Part shown: one piece after another, positions 1 through 5,608 of the stretch
Layout of the letters: each line of letters opens with the position of its first letter
Numbering within the stretch: position 1 is the first letter of the stretch
NCBI GenBank assembly: GCA_024227975.1
Contig: JAAETV010000417.1
Span: 1-9,443 of the forward strand
Source of the DNA: Actinomycetes bacterium
Lineage (GTDB): Bacteria; Actinomycetota; Acidimicrobiia; Acidimicrobiales; SZUA-35
Length of the DNA stretch: 9,443 nt
Direction of reading: 5' to 3'
Made by a program: the position numbers and the translations under genes
The notes under the pieces: model-generated
Databases searched by the model: none
The model's input: the letters and a program-made list of their open reading frames with translations, nothing else
Told to the model about the DNA's origin: nothing

Positions 1-1140
1 AGCGAATGAGAAGCGGGCATAGCCTGGGCTGCCGAAGGCCTCGCCGGGGACGAAAGCCACCTTGGCCTGTTCCAAGGCCACCTCAGCCAGCTGGAGGGTG
101 GTGTCGATCCTGGTCCCTCCGATGGTACGACCGAGCACGCCTTCCATCGAGGGGAAGGCGTAGAACGCCCCTTGGGGGGCCAGGCACTCAACCCCATCCA
201 TGCCGGACAGGAGGCCGAACATGGCCTTGCGGCGACGATCGAAGGCGGCCCGCATCTCGTCGACGGCGCTCAGGTCACCGGACACGGCAGCCAGAGCGGC
301 GATCTGGGCCACATTGGCCACATTCGAGGTCTGGTGAGACTGGAGGCTGGTGAGGGCCTTGGCCATGTCGGGCGGGGCCAGTAGCCAACCGACCCGCCAG
401 CCGGTCATGGCGTAGGTCTTGGCCACCCCGTTGAGCACAACACAGGTGTCGGCCAGCTCCGGGACCAGGGTCGCAATGGAATGGAACTCATTGTCGTCAT
501 AGACCAGGTGCTCGTAGATCTCGTCGGTCAAGACCCACAGCCCGTGTTCGACGGCCCAGCGGCCGATCGCCTCGATTTCATCCCGGGGATAGACAGCACC
601 CGATGGGTTCGATGGGCTGACGAAGATCAGGGCCTTGGTGTTGTCGGTGCGGGCTGCCTCCAGCTGATCGACGGTGACCCGAAAGCCCGAGCTGATGGTG
701 GTCTCGACTGGCACCGGGACACCACCAGCCAAACGGACAGGCTCGGGGTAGGTCGTCCAGAACGGGGTCGGGATCAGCACCTCGTCACCCTTGTCGACCA
801 CACCGGCCAGGCCGTTGTAGACAGCATGCTTGCCCCCGTTTGTCACCACCACCTGGCTGGGGTCGACTTCATAGCCGGAGTCACGCTTGGTCTTGACAGC
901 AATGGCCGCCTTCAGATCCGGCAGCCCACCGGCTGGGCTGTAGCGGTGGTTCTTGGGATCACGGCACGCCTCGACCGCGGCCTCGACGATGTAGTCAGGC
1001 GTCGGGAAGTCAGGTTCACCGGCCCCGAAGCCGATGACGGGCTCTCCTGCCGCTCGGAGCTGGTTGGCCTTGTTGGTGACGGCCAGCGTCGCCGACGGGG
1101 CGATGGATGCGACGCGGGCGGCGATTCGACCAGTGGACAT
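1..1140 (-). CDS. Class I PLP aminotransferase, aspartate aminotransferase type (C-terminus cut by window edge)
   Basis: Catalyses PLP-dependent amino-group transfer, most likely aspartate + 2-oxoglutarate to oxaloacetate + glutamate, in the cytoplasm. The minus frame is open from an ATG at 1140 to the left edge, giving 380 residues; the family is about 400, so roughly 20 C-terminal residues are missing. Visible family marks are [10 protein letters not shown] near residue 40, the SPSNPSG loop (NPTG-type), [10 protein letters not shown] holding the PLP-nitrogen Asp, and [16 protein letters not shown] with the Schiff-base Lys at residue 241. The residue before that Lys is Ala where many relatives have Ser; I recall this as common in actinobacterial members. 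A Shine-Dalgarno GGAGAGA at 1147-1153 sits 6 bases before the ATG. It lies 62 bases downstream of msrB on the same strand. Subfamily Ib is clear; exact substrate (aspartate, prephenate or another) cannot be fixed from sequence. Confidence 0.93.
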   Translation of the reverse strand, partial: MSTGRIAARVASIAPSATLAVTNKANQLRAAGEPVIGFGAGEPDFPTPDYIVEAAVEACRDPKNHRYSPAGGLPDLKAAIAVKTKRDSGYEVDPSQVVVTNGGKHAVYNGLAGVVDKGDEVLIPTPFWTTYPEPVRLAGGVPVPVETTISSGFRVTVDQLEAARTDNTKALIFVSPSNPSGAVYPRDEIEAIGRWAVEHGLWVLTDEIYEHLVYDDNEFHSIATLVPELADTCVVLNGVAKTYAMTGWRVGWLLAPPDMAKALTSLQSHQTSNVANVAQIAALAAVSGDLSAVDEMRAAFDRRRKAMFGLLSGMDGVECLAPQGAFYAFPSMEGVLGRTIGGTRIDTTLQLAEVALEQAKVAFVPGEAFGSPGYARFSFA

Positions 1141-1181
1141 GTTTGGTCTCTCCGGATCAGTTAGCGGGTGCGAAGGCGCTC

Positions 1182-1187
1182 ACCCTA
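1182..1187 (-). promoter_or_regulatory. Possible -10 hexamer TAGGGT for the aminotransferase gene
   Basis: On the minus strand TAGGGT fits the TANNNT pattern and lies 41 bases before the aminotransferase ATG, which would give a leader of about 35 bases that includes its Shine-Dalgarno. No convincing -35 is seen 16-18 bases upstream, so this is only a candidate. Confidence 0.2.
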
Positions 1188-1192
1188 CCGCC

Positions 1193-1215
1193 CTCGCAAG
1201 GCTCAATCTTGCGAG
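1193..1215 (-). terminator. Perfect 8-bp hairpin spanning the msrB stop codon
   Basis: CTCGCAAG (1193-1200) and CTTGCGAG (1208-1215) are perfect inverted arms with a 7-base loop. The msrB stop TGA (1203-1205) lies in the loop, so the upstream arm in the transcript is the last coding part of msrB. No T-run follows on the minus strand, so a classical intrinsic terminator is not supported. A U-tract-free terminator, an mRNA 3'-end stabiliser or a processing site are alternatives. Confidence 0.45.
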
Positions 1216-1604
1216 TTTGCATCCAGTGCCAGAGAGGCCGAGTTCAAGCAGTAACGCTGGCCCGTGGGGCGAGGGCCATCGGGGAAGATGTGGCCGAGGT
1301 GAGCACCGCAGGTGGCGCAGGCCGCCTCGGTCCTGACCATCCCGTAGCTGCGATCCTCGTGGGTCTCCACCTTGGCCGGATCGATGGGCTGGTAGAAGCT
1401 GGGCCAGCCGGATCCCGAGTCGTATTTGGTCTCTGACGAGAACAGTTCCTCGTCGCACACCACACAGCGGTAGACACCATCGTCCTTGGCGTCGTAGTAG
1501 ATACCGCTGAAGGCAGGCTCGGTCCCCGCCCGCTGGGTCACCTCGTACTGCTGGGGTGTCAGGCGCTCTCTGAGCTCTTCTTCGGTGAAGGTCTTCCGGC
1601 TCAC
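1203..1604 (-). CDS. msrB: Peptide-methionine (R)-S-oxide reductase MsrB
   Basis: Reduces the R epimer of methionine sulfoxide in oxidised proteins; no signal peptide, so cytoplasmic. The protein is 133 residues, normal for a single-domain MsrB. Two CxxC pairs (C47/C50 and C96/C99) form the structural zinc site. GHIFPDGP (104-111) and RYCLNSASL (117-125) are family signatures, the latter with catalytic C119. The segment YDSGSGWPSF has Ser65 where many MsrBs carry the resolving Cys (SGCGWPSF), so this belongs to the class lacking that Cys and must be recycled through another Cys or directly by a reductant. The start is GTG at 1604: an in-frame TAG at 1614-1616 lies just upstream and no Shine-Dalgarno is visible, consistent with leaderless translation. 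It lies between a cyclophilin gene and the aminotransferase, all on the minus strand. Confidence 0.96.
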   Translation of the reverse strand: MSRKTFTEEELRERLTPQQYEVTQRAGTEPAFSGIYYDAKDDGVYRCVVCDEELFSSETKYDSGSGWPSFYQPIDPAKVETHEDRSYGMVRTEAACATCGAHLGHIFPDGPRPTGQRYCLNSASLALDANSQD

Positions 1605-1610
1605 GACCCG

Positions 1611-1616
1611 ATTCTA
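1611..1616 (-). promoter_or_regulatory. Candidate -10 element TAGAAT for leaderless msrB
   Basis: TAGAAT on the minus strand lies exactly 6 bases before the msrB GTG, the spacing expected when transcription starts at the start codon. The same bases provide the in-frame TAG that closes the reading frame upstream, and no Shine-Dalgarno is present. A -35 is weak (TTCTGG about 18 bases upstream). Leaderless mRNAs are common in actinobacteria; the assignment to this gene is inferred. Confidence 0.45.
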
Positions 1617-1650
1617 GGTCGTGAACCTCGGCTACCAGAACTCGAATTCG

Positions 1651-1672
1651 GGACTCGGTATCAGGACTCGGT
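1651..1672. repeat. 9-bp direct repeat GGACTCGGT, period 13, across the cyclophilin stop
   Basis: GGACTCGGT occurs at 1651-1659 and 1664-1672, separated by ATCA, which contains the complement of the cyclophilin stop codon. It looks like a small 13-base tandem duplication at the gene's 3' end. Function unknown, probably none. Confidence 0.5.
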
Positions 1673-2212
1673 GATGGTGACCGACTCGATGATCATGTCC
1701 TCGACGGGCTTGTCGCCGGGCCCCGTCTGGACCTTCTCCATCACATCGACGTGCTCCAGCCCTTTCACCACCTTGCCGAACAGGGAGTACTGGGGTGGCA
1801 GGCCGACCCCGCTTGGGCCGCTGATGACGAAGAACTGGCTGCCATTGGTGTTGGGGCCGGCGTTGGCCATGGCCAGCGAGCCCAGCTCGTACCGACCAGG
1901 TTTCGGCAGCTCATCCTCGAAGCGGTAGCCGGGTCCACCCCGACCGGAGCCCTCGGGGCAACCCCCCTGGAGCACGAAGCCCTGGATTACGCGGTGGAAG
2001 GTCAAACCGTCGTAGTAGTGGTAGCGGGCCAACGAGACGAAGTTGTTCACCGTCTTCGGGGCAGCAACGGGATCGAGAGCGATGGTGAGCGTCCCATGGT
2101 TGGTTACCATCTCGGCCGAATAGGTCTTGCCTGGATCGATGCACATGTCGAAGGGGCCGTCGAACGAGGTCTGGCGTTCGCTCGAGCCGTCGGGGGCTGG
2201 GCAATCGGGCAC
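1661..2212 (-). CDS. Cyclophilin-type peptidyl-prolyl cis-trans isomerase
   Basis: Accelerates cis-trans isomerisation of X-Pro bonds during protein folding. With a GTG start at 2212 the protein is 183 residues. After a 30-residue N-terminal lead, the cyclophilin fold shows FHRVIQGFVLQGG (72-84; catalytic Arg74, hydrophobic pocket and Gln), ANAGPNTNGSQFFV (116-129; the QFF pocket) and FGKV (145-148). No signal peptide or membrane segment is present, so it should be cytoplasmic. The lead has a Cys pair with short spacing to the fold (MPDCPAP and MCIDPGKTY); the MCIDP block recurs, as I remember it, in actinobacterial cyclophilins. The frame also opens at TTG 2227, but GAGGAGA at 2219-2225 overlaps that codon and sits 6 bases before GTG 2212, favouring 2212. 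It is 56 bases upstream of msrB and 157 bases downstream of metY. Client proteins unknown. Confidence 0.93.
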   Translation of the reverse strand: MPDCPAPDGSSERQTSFDGPFDMCIDPGKTYSAEMVTNHGTLTIALDPVAAPKTVNNFVSLARYHYYDGLTFHRVIQGFVLQGGCPEGSGRGGPGYRFEDELPKPGRYELGSLAMANAGPNTNGSQFFVISGPSGVGLPPQYSLFGKVVKGLEHVDVMEKVQTGPGDKPVEDMIIESVTITES

Positions 2213-2218
2213 TTGGAG

Positions 2219-2225
2219 TCTCCTC
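2219..2225 (-). promoter_or_regulatory. Shine-Dalgarno deciding the cyclophilin start
   Basis: GAGGAGA on the minus strand ends 6 bases before GTG 2212. Because it overlaps the alternative TTG (2225-2227), it supports the shorter, GTG-started protein. Confidence 0.7.
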
Positions 2226-2270
2226 AATCAAATCTCTGTATCGGGTAGTCGACGTTGACGAGACCCGGTA

Positions 2271-2299
2271 GGCCCGGAAACCAGGACAGTTTCCGGGCC
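2271..2299 (-). terminator. Perfect 11-bp GC-rich hairpin between metY and the cyclophilin gene
   Basis: GGCCCGGAAAC (2271-2281) and GTTTCCGGGCC (2289-2299) pair perfectly around a 7-base loop, about 70 bases past the metY stop and 58 bases before the cyclophilin start. On the minus strand no T-run follows, so it would be a U-tract-free terminator for metY or a structured leader of the cyclophilin mRNA. It is the strongest simple hairpin I found in the window. Confidence 0.55.
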
Positions 2300-2330
2300 C
2301 ACGAGGATGACACGTCGAGCCGGCCAAATG

Positions 2331-2344
2331 GTGCATACATGCAC
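2331..2344. promoter_or_regulatory. 14-bp palindrome GTGCAT-AC-ATGCAC
   Basis: Perfect inverted 6-base arms with a 2-base centre, 25 bases past the metY stop and 118 bases before the cyclophilin start. The size and symmetry resemble a dimeric-repressor operator, and it lies in locally AT-richer DNA. No known regulator site is recognised; the role is inferred from symmetry only. Confidence 0.3.
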
Positions 2345-2369
2345 ATAGACCGTTACACATCCAGAGTGG

Positions 2370-3695
2370 CTACTGACTCTCCTTGGCCGCTCGGAAGCCG
2401 GAATCGAGGTCGGCCAGGATGTCGTCCAGCGACTCGATGCCGACCGAGAGGCGAACCAGCCCGGGGTGGACACCCGTTGACGCCTGCTCTTCTGGCGTCA
2501 ACTGGCTGTGGGTGGTCGATGCCGGGTGGATGACCAGGGAACGGACGTCGCCGATGTTGGCAACATGGCTGTGCAGTTCGAGGGCGTCGACGAAACGTCG
2601 ACCGGCATCGAGCCCACCCTTGATGATGAAGGCGGGAACCGACCCGGCGCCGCGACCCTGGGTGTACTTCTCGGCTGCGGCGTGCCACTTCGATGACGGC
2701 AAACCGGCATAGAACACCTCCTCGACCTCGTCTCGAGCTACCAACCACTCGGCAACGGCCTGAGCATTCTGGACGTGACGCTCCATCCTCAGCGAGAGGG
2801 TCTCCAACCCCTGGAGCACGAGGAAGGCATTGAAGGGGCTGATGGCGGCACCCAGGTCACGCAAGAGCTGGACGCGGGCCTTGGCAATATAGGAGCCGGC
2901 CCCCAGGGCGGGCCAGTATTGGAGCCCGTGGTAGCTGGGATCGGGTTCGTTGAAGTTGGGATACCGCTCTGCGTCACTGAACTCGAACGAACCACCATCG
3001 ATGATGACCCCCGCGATCGAGGTGCCGTGCCCGCCGAGGAACTTGGTTGCCGAGTGGACGACGATGTCGGCTCCCCAGTCGAGGGGACGGATCAGGTAGG
3101 GGGTGGCCACCGTATTGTCGACGATGAGGGGCACGCCAGCATCATGGGCCACGCTGGCCACGCCTTCGATGTCGAGGACGTTGTTCATCGGGTTACCGAT
3201 GGTCTCCCCGTAGAAGGCCTTGGTGTTTGGCCTCACGGCGGCCCGCCAGGCGTCGAGATCATCGACATCGTCAACGAATGTGGTCTCGATCCCCAGCTTG
3301 GGCAGGGTGTAGTGCAGCAGGTTGTAGGTCCCCCCGTAGAGGGCAGCGCCGGCCACGATGTGGGACCCGGCCTCGGCCAGGTTCAGGATGGCCACCGTCT
3401 CGGCTGCTTGACCGGAGGCAAGAAATAGGGCTCCGGGGACCCCGGCTGCGGTCTCCGACAGACCGTTCTCCAAGGCGGCTAGACGAACCTCGGCCACCCC
3501 TTGGGTCGGGTTCATGATCCTGGTGTAGATGTTCCCGGGCTCAGCCAGGGCGAACAGGCTGGCCGCGTGCTCAGCATCGCGGAACTGGTACGCCGTTGTC
3601 TGATAGATGGGAACCGCCCGGGCCCCGGTGGCCGGGTCAGGTTCCTGACCAGCATGAATCTGTCGGGTCTCGAAACCCCACGCGTCTCCTGCCAT
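2370..3695 (-). CDS. metY: O-acetylhomoserine sulfhydrylase (aminocarboxypropyltransferase), Cys/Met metabolism PLP enzyme
   Basis: Makes homocysteine from O-acetylhomoserine and sulfide (direct sulfhydrylation), the step before methionine; it may also accept methanethiol. With ATG at 3695 the protein is 441 residues, normal for MetY. It begins WGFETRQIHAGQ, typical of the family. Other marks are YTRIMNPT (57-64), phosphate/substrate Tyr and Arg; VDN with the PLP-nitrogen Asp193; SATKFLGGHGTSIAGVI with Schiff-base Lys218; RSLVIHPASTTHSQL (385-399); and VRLSVGIE with substrate-carboxylate Arg415. The GGHGT motif and the insert following it favour MetY over MetB/MetZ. The frame stays open to 3743, but GGAGGAGGAT at 3702-3711 lies 7 bases before ATG 3695, so the shorter start is preferred; a second ATG at 3713 would use the Shine-Dalgarno region as coding. 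A two-part hairpin directly precedes the Shine-Dalgarno. Downstream are a cyclophilin and msrB. Confidence 0.95.
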   Translation of the reverse strand: MAGDAWGFETRQIHAGQEPDPATGARAVPIYQTTAYQFRDAEHAASLFALAEPGNIYTRIMNPTQGVAEVRLAALENGLSETAAGVPGALFLASGQAAETVAILNLAEAGSHIVAGAALYGGTYNLLHYTLPKLGIETTFVDDVDDLDAWRAAVRPNTKAFYGETIGNPMNNVLDIEGVASVAHDAGVPLIVDNTVATPYLIRPLDWGADIVVHSATKFLGGHGTSIAGVIIDGGSFEFSDAERYPNFNEPDPSYHGLQYWPALGAGSYIAKARVQLLRDLGAAISPFNAFLVLQGLETLSLRMERHVQNAQAVAEWLVARDEVEEVFYAGLPSSKWHAAAEKYTQGRGAGSVPAFIIKGGLDAGRRFVDALELHSHVANIGDVRSLVIHPASTTHSQLTPEEQASTGVHPGLVRLSVGIESLDDILADLDSGFRAAKESQ

Positions 3696-3711
3696 GGCTT
3701 CATCCTCCTCC

Positions 3712-3739
3712 ATCGGTCCCCGACCATCGGGCCACCGAT
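3712..3739 (-). promoter_or_regulatory. Two-part leader hairpin ending at the metY Shine-Dalgarno
   Basis: On the transcript the arms are AUCGGU (outer) and CCCGA (inner), a 3-base loop UGG, then UCGGG and ACCGAU, with only a GG/G internal loop between the two helices: 11 base pairs in 28 bases. Its last base directly adjoins the Shine-Dalgarno GGAGGA run (3702-3711) of metY. The position suits control of ribosome access. It does not match the SAM riboswitch cores I know, so regulation is inferred. Confidence 0.5.
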
Positions 3740-3751
3740 CCAATTCCCGAC

Positions 3752-3791
3752 TTAACCTATCGGATTAACCGGGATTCAGCCTCGGAATATA
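3752..3791 (-). promoter_or_regulatory. Candidate metY promoter region with TATATT and TAGGTT hexamers and GGTTAA repeats
   Basis: Minus-strand TATATT (3786-3791) and TAGGTT (3754-3759) both resemble -10 elements and would give leaders of about 84 and 52 bases. Between them GGTTAA occurs twice with a 13-base period (3765-3770 and 3752-3757), and CCCG/CGGG arms flank these to make an imperfect inverted repeat. No good -35 is seen. An operator or an additional leader structure is possible. Confidence 0.3.
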
Positions 3792-3811
3792 GGGCCCCGC
3801 GTTCAGGCCCT
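3791..3811 (-). terminator. Weak 6-bp hairpin after the hpt stop
   Basis: AGGGCC (3791-3796) and GGCCCT (3806-3811) pair with a 9-base loop, 5 bases past the VOC-Hpt stop. On the minus strand ATATT follows, not a true U-tract. It could be a poor terminator separating the fusion gene from metY. Confidence 0.25.
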
Positions 3812-3822
3812 CTGTTCAGGCC
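3801..3822. repeat. 9-bp direct repeat GTTCAGGCC, period 13, at the hpt stop
   Basis: GTTCAGGCC occurs at 3801-3809 and 3814-3822, the second copy covering the stop codon (3816-3818). It has the same unit length and period as the repeat at the cyclophilin stop, though a different sequence. Likely a small duplication. Confidence 0.5.
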
Positions 3823-4775
3823 TGGGCATAGGAGGCGATGTAGGGCAGGTTCCGGTATCGCTGATTCACATCGAGCCCGTAGCCGATGACGAAAGCGGGC
3901 GGGAGCCGGAAGCCGACATAGTCGACGTTGAGGTCCTCCACCTGCTCCCCCTCCCGCAACACCAGCGAGCAGGTGCGCAGGGAGGCTGGGCCCTGAGACG
4001 TGAGGTGGTCTAGGAGATAGCGCAGGGTCAAGCCCGAGTCGACAATGTCCTCGACCAGAATCACATGGCGACCGCTCACCTCCTGGTCGAGATCCTTGAC
4101 GATGCGGACCACTCCACTACTCTTGGTCGCCGCCCCATAGGAGGAGACGGCCAGGAAGTCGATCTCCAACGGCCCGGCGATGGTTCGCATCAGATCGGAG
4201 ACGAAGATCATGCTCCCCTTCAACACGGCGACCAGAAGGGGGACCTCACCCTCATAGTCAGCCGTGATTTGCTGGCCAAGTGCCTCGATCCTGGCCGCGA
4301 TCATCTCTGCACTGATGAGGATGTCACCCAGGTCCTCGGCGGGGGGATAGTGGGCCAGGGGCTCAGCGGCCTCCGACAAGGCCTTCCGAGGCTCGATCAG
4401 GTCCCAACGGTTGCCGTAGAGGTCTTCCCACACCACGACCCGGCCATAAGGCTCGTCCCGGGGGTCGCCGATGAAGACGACCCCGGCCTCGACCATCCGC
4501 TGGTACTGACGGCTGAAGTCATCGGTGTTCAAGAACATGCCGACTCGCCCCCCACTCTGGTTGCCAACAGCACCTCGTTGGGCATCGTCGGAAGCCTGAC
4601 CCAGCAGAAGACCTGTGGTTGCCCCCGGAGGCCGGACCACGACCCAGCGCTTGGGTTGGCCGTCGTTGGTGAGCGAGGGGCTGTCGTCGACCAGCTCGAA
4701 GCCGATCTTGTCGACGTAGAAGGCGATGGCCTCGTCGTAGTCAGCGACGACCAAGGTGACCAAACCGATGTCCAT
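3816..4775 (-). CDS. hpt: VOC (glyoxalase-fold) domain fused to hypoxanthine phosphoribosyltransferase
   Basis: One uninterrupted frame of 319 residues from ATG 4775. Residues 1-130 are a VOC/glyoxalase-bleomycin-resistance domain (TLVVADYDEAIAFYVDKIGF near the start, GGRVGMFLNTDDF, VWEDLYGNRWDLIEP with a likely metal-site Glu128); FLNTDD has Asn83 where relatives I know often have His. Residues 131-148 look like a linker. Residues 149-319 are a whole Hpt: LLVAVLKGS with the diphosphate-loop Lys186, SSYGAATKSSGVV flexible loop, VEDIVDSGLTL PRPP motif (241-251), and VIGYGLDVNQRYRNLP purine-binding end. Hpt turns hypoxanthine or guanine plus PRPP into IMP or GMP, salvaging purines. The VOC reaction is unknown. 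It starts 10 bases after the enoyl-CoA hydratase stop, so the two are probably co-transcribed. The frame reaches further upstream to 4874 inside the hydratase gene, but the first residue that matches the VOC family is at 4775. A TTG at 4377-4379 could start a separate 187-residue Hpt, but it lacks a well-spaced Shine-Dalgarno. Confidence 0.9.
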   Translation of the reverse strand: MDIGLVTLVVADYDEAIAFYVDKIGFELVDDSPSLTNDGQPKRWVVVRPPGATTGLLLGQASDDAQRGAVGNQSGGRVGMFLNTDDFSRQYQRMVEAGVVFIGDPRDEPYGRVVVWEDLYGNRWDLIEPRKALSEAAEPLAHYPPAEDLGDILISAEMIAARIEALGQQITADYEGEVPLLVAVLKGSMIFVSDLMRTIAGPLEIDFLAVSSYGAATKSSGVVRIVKDLDQEVSGRHVILVEDIVDSGLTLRYLLDHLTSQGPASLRTCSLVLREGEQVEDLNVDYVGFRLPPAFVIGYGLDVNQRYRNLPYIASYAQA

Positions 4776-4785
4776 GATGGGTGCC

Positions 4786-5571
4786 CTACCTACCCGTGAA
4801 TGTTGCCTTGCCCGGCCCATTCTCCAAGAAGCTGGTGATGCCGATGACAGCGTCGTCAGTCTGGAACGAAGCAACGAACTCGCGCTTCTCGACGGCGATG
4901 GCCTCTTCCAGATCGAGATGGAGGCCGCCCATGATGGCCCGCTTCACGTTCGTCACCGCGGCCGCGGCCGAGGCATAGGGGGTGAGCAGGTCGATGGCGG
5001 CGTCGAGGACCTCCTCATCGGGGTGGACCGATGAAACCAGCCCGATCTCCAGGGCCTCGGCCGCCGAGACCATCCGACCGGAGTAGGAGATCTCTTTCGA
5101 CTTGGTAACGCCGACCAGGCGGGTCAGGCGCTGGGTACCGCCCCCACCGGGGATGATGCCGAGCAGAATCTCGGGTTGGCCGAACTGGGCCCCTTGGCCA
5201 CAGACCCGGAAGTCGGTGCTCATGGCGACCTCGCACCCACCACCGAGGGCGAACCCGTTGACAGCAGTGCAGGTGATCTGGGGCAGATTCTCGATCTTGA
5301 ACAAGGCTGTGATCAGATCATCGACCATGGCCGAGGGATCACGGTGCCCCTCGTTGACGGGGAATGAGCTGATGTCGGCCCCAGCAGCAAAGATCTTGGG
5401 CCCGCCCCACAACACGACGGCCCGCAGGTCGTCACGACCTTCGAGCTCGGTGGCGATGGCCAGCATTTCCTGACTCACCTGAGGGTTCAGGGCGTTCATC
5501 TTGGGACGATCGATTCTGATGATGCCGATCTGGTCGACCCGTGACTTTTCAAGCTTGACGAACTCGCCCAT
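4786..5571 (-). CDS. Enoyl-CoA hydratase/isomerase family protein (crotonase)
   Basis: Hydrates trans-2-enoyl-CoA to 3-hydroxyacyl-CoA in fatty-acid beta-oxidation, or a related step in amino-acid or polyketide breakdown. With ATG 5571 it has 261 residues, the usual length. Oxyanion-hole segments are FAAGADISSF (from about residue 61) and NGFALGGGCEVAM; the two catalytic Glu of true hydratases are both present, Glu114 (GGCEVAM) and Glu134 (FGQPEILLGIIPGGGGTQRL), so activity as hydratase rather than only isomerase is likely. The frame opens at GTG 5580, but AAGGAG at 5580-5585 overlaps that codon and lies 8 bases before ATG 5571, favouring the latter. It heads the minus-strand pair with the VOC-Hpt gene and is divergent from glpD, with a 117-base shared control region. 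Chain-length preference cannot be read from sequence. Confidence 0.93.
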   Translation of the reverse strand: MGEFVKLEKSRVDQIGIIRIDRPKMNALNPQVSQEMLAIATELEGRDDLRAVVLWGGPKIFAAGADISSFPVNEGHRDPSAMVDDLITALFKIENLPQITCTAVNGFALGGGCEVAMSTDFRVCGQGAQFGQPEILLGIIPGGGGTQRLTRLVGVTKSKEISYSGRMVSAAEALEIGLVSSVHPDEEVLDAAIDLLTPYASAAAAVTNVKRAIMGGLHLDLEEAIAVEKREFVASFQTDDAVIGITSFLENGPGKATFTGR

Positions 5572-5595
5572 GCGAGACACTCCTTTTTCGAACTG

Positions 5596-5608
5596 GTCCG
5601 ATTCGGAC
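5596..5608. promoter_or_regulatory. 13-bp inverted repeat in the echA-glpD divergent region
   Basis: GTCCG-ATT-CGGAC is a perfect 5+3+5 inverted repeat. It overlaps the first bases after the candidate -10 of the hydratase gene and lies 10 bases before its Shine-Dalgarno, a position suited to a repressor operator. No known operator consensus is recognised. Confidence 0.35.

Noticed and set aside
481..1164. Long plus-strand open frame of 227 codons
   Set aside because: Antisense to a clear aminotransferase with all motifs; the translation shows no recognisable domain. High GC makes such shadows common.
2271..2299. Classical Rho-independent terminator
   Set aside because: The hairpin is strong, but there is no U-run after it on the relevant strand; kept only as a U-tract-free candidate.
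2775..3428. Long plus-strand open frame of 217 codons opposite metY
   Set aside because: Complement of well-conserved MetY coding sequence, Gly/Val/Asp-rich with no domain, no start signal.
3696..3743. N-terminal extension of MetY by 16 residues to the first start codon in frame
   Set aside because: It would translate the leader hairpin and the Shine-Dalgarno run; the ATG at 3695 has ideal Shine-Dalgarno spacing and its product starts like family members.
3696..3815. SAM riboswitch upstream of metY
   Set aside because: A GGCCCGAUGG stretch recalls part of the SAM-I core, but the remaining conserved blocks are missing and these bases are used by the simple hairpin.
4065..4799. Plus-strand open frame of 244 codons opposite the VOC-Hpt gene
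   Set aside because: Antisense shadow; no motif, and the minus frame explains the sequence completely.
4776..4874. N-terminal extension of the VOC-Hpt protein by 33 residues
   Set aside because: It lies mostly inside the hydratase coding region, has low-complexity Arg/Ser-rich content and no match to the VOC family start.
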